A DNA stretch of 13,402 bases from CAMLOF01 sp966692625 (GTDB taxonomy: Bacteria; Pseudomonadota; Gammaproteobacteria; Burkholderiales; Burkholderiaceae_C), in assembly GCA_966692625.1 (NCBI GenBank), contig CBKZAG010000088.1:1-13402 (forward strand), written 5' to 3'. The notes under the pieces were generated by a model, which made no database searches, had not been told where the DNA came from, and was given only the letters and a program-made list of their open reading frames with translations. The first letter of the stretch is position 1, and the number at the start of each line of letters is the position of its first letter. Made by a program: the position numbers and the translations under genes. Below are positions 13,354-13,402 of the stretch, piece after piece.

Positions 13354-13402
13354 TGGGATGGACTCCCCCGTTTGTTTGCGCGACAAAAGCGCACTGGTCT
13401 TC

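Overview
The window is a high-GC chromosomal segment of a betaproteobacterium, most likely Burkholderiales, family Comamonadaceae (inference). The basis is the atpD-atpC end of an F1Fo ATP synthase operon, a membrane-anchored cytochrome c5-like protein, an orphan Bug-type solute-binding protein, a DUF4148 secreted protein and several LysR-type regulators. No genus can be named from the sequence alone.

Layout. Positions 1-627 hold the last 27 codons of atpD, atpC and a strong intrinsic terminator. Positions 673-2759 hold three tightly packed plus-strand genes: an NTF2/SnoaL-like protein, a YheT-type alpha/beta hydrolase and an uncharacterised family protein. A minus-strand c5-like cytochrome with its own terminator follows (2759-3306), then tRNA-Arg(CCG) at 3475-3550. 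Positions 3551-4019 carry no intact gene: they hold IS3-family debris, an unidentified protein-like fragment and three copies of a 17-bp motif. Positions 4020-7833 hold a catabolic module: on the minus strand a 3-hydroxyacyl-CoA-dehydrogenase-family enzyme, a beta-keto acid cleavage enzyme (BKACE, DUF849) and a Bug-type binding protein, with a divergent LysR regulator. Positions 7834-8389 are a second gene-poor interval, with two more copies of the same 17-bp motif and an orphan coding fragment. Positions 8390-10085 hold a divergent LysR/azoreductase pair. Positions 10087-12755 (all minus) hold SirB2-like, DUF924, pirin and a triple-repeat DUF4148 protein. The window ends in a decayed LysR pseudogene (12969-13353), a homologue of the intact LysR at 8390-9325.

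How the genes may work together. The best-supported functional unit is the LysR-dehydrogenase-BKACE-Bug module. A hydroxy acid would be bound in the periplasm, oxidised to a beta-keto acid, and cleaved with acetyl-CoA to acetoacetate plus a new acyl-CoA, the chemistry known from aerobic L-carnitine degradation. A perfect 8-3-8 palindrome with the ATC-N9-GAT pattern spans the LysR start codon and is centred about 64 bp upstream of the start point predicted for the operon, the classical LysR recognition position. The module lies between two debris intervals sharing the 17-bp motif and beside a tRNA gene, which suggests acquisition by an old mobile element (inference).

No CRISPR array, replication origin, phage module or intact insertion sequence was seen. 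The substrate of the module and the identity of the 17-bp motif are the main open questions.
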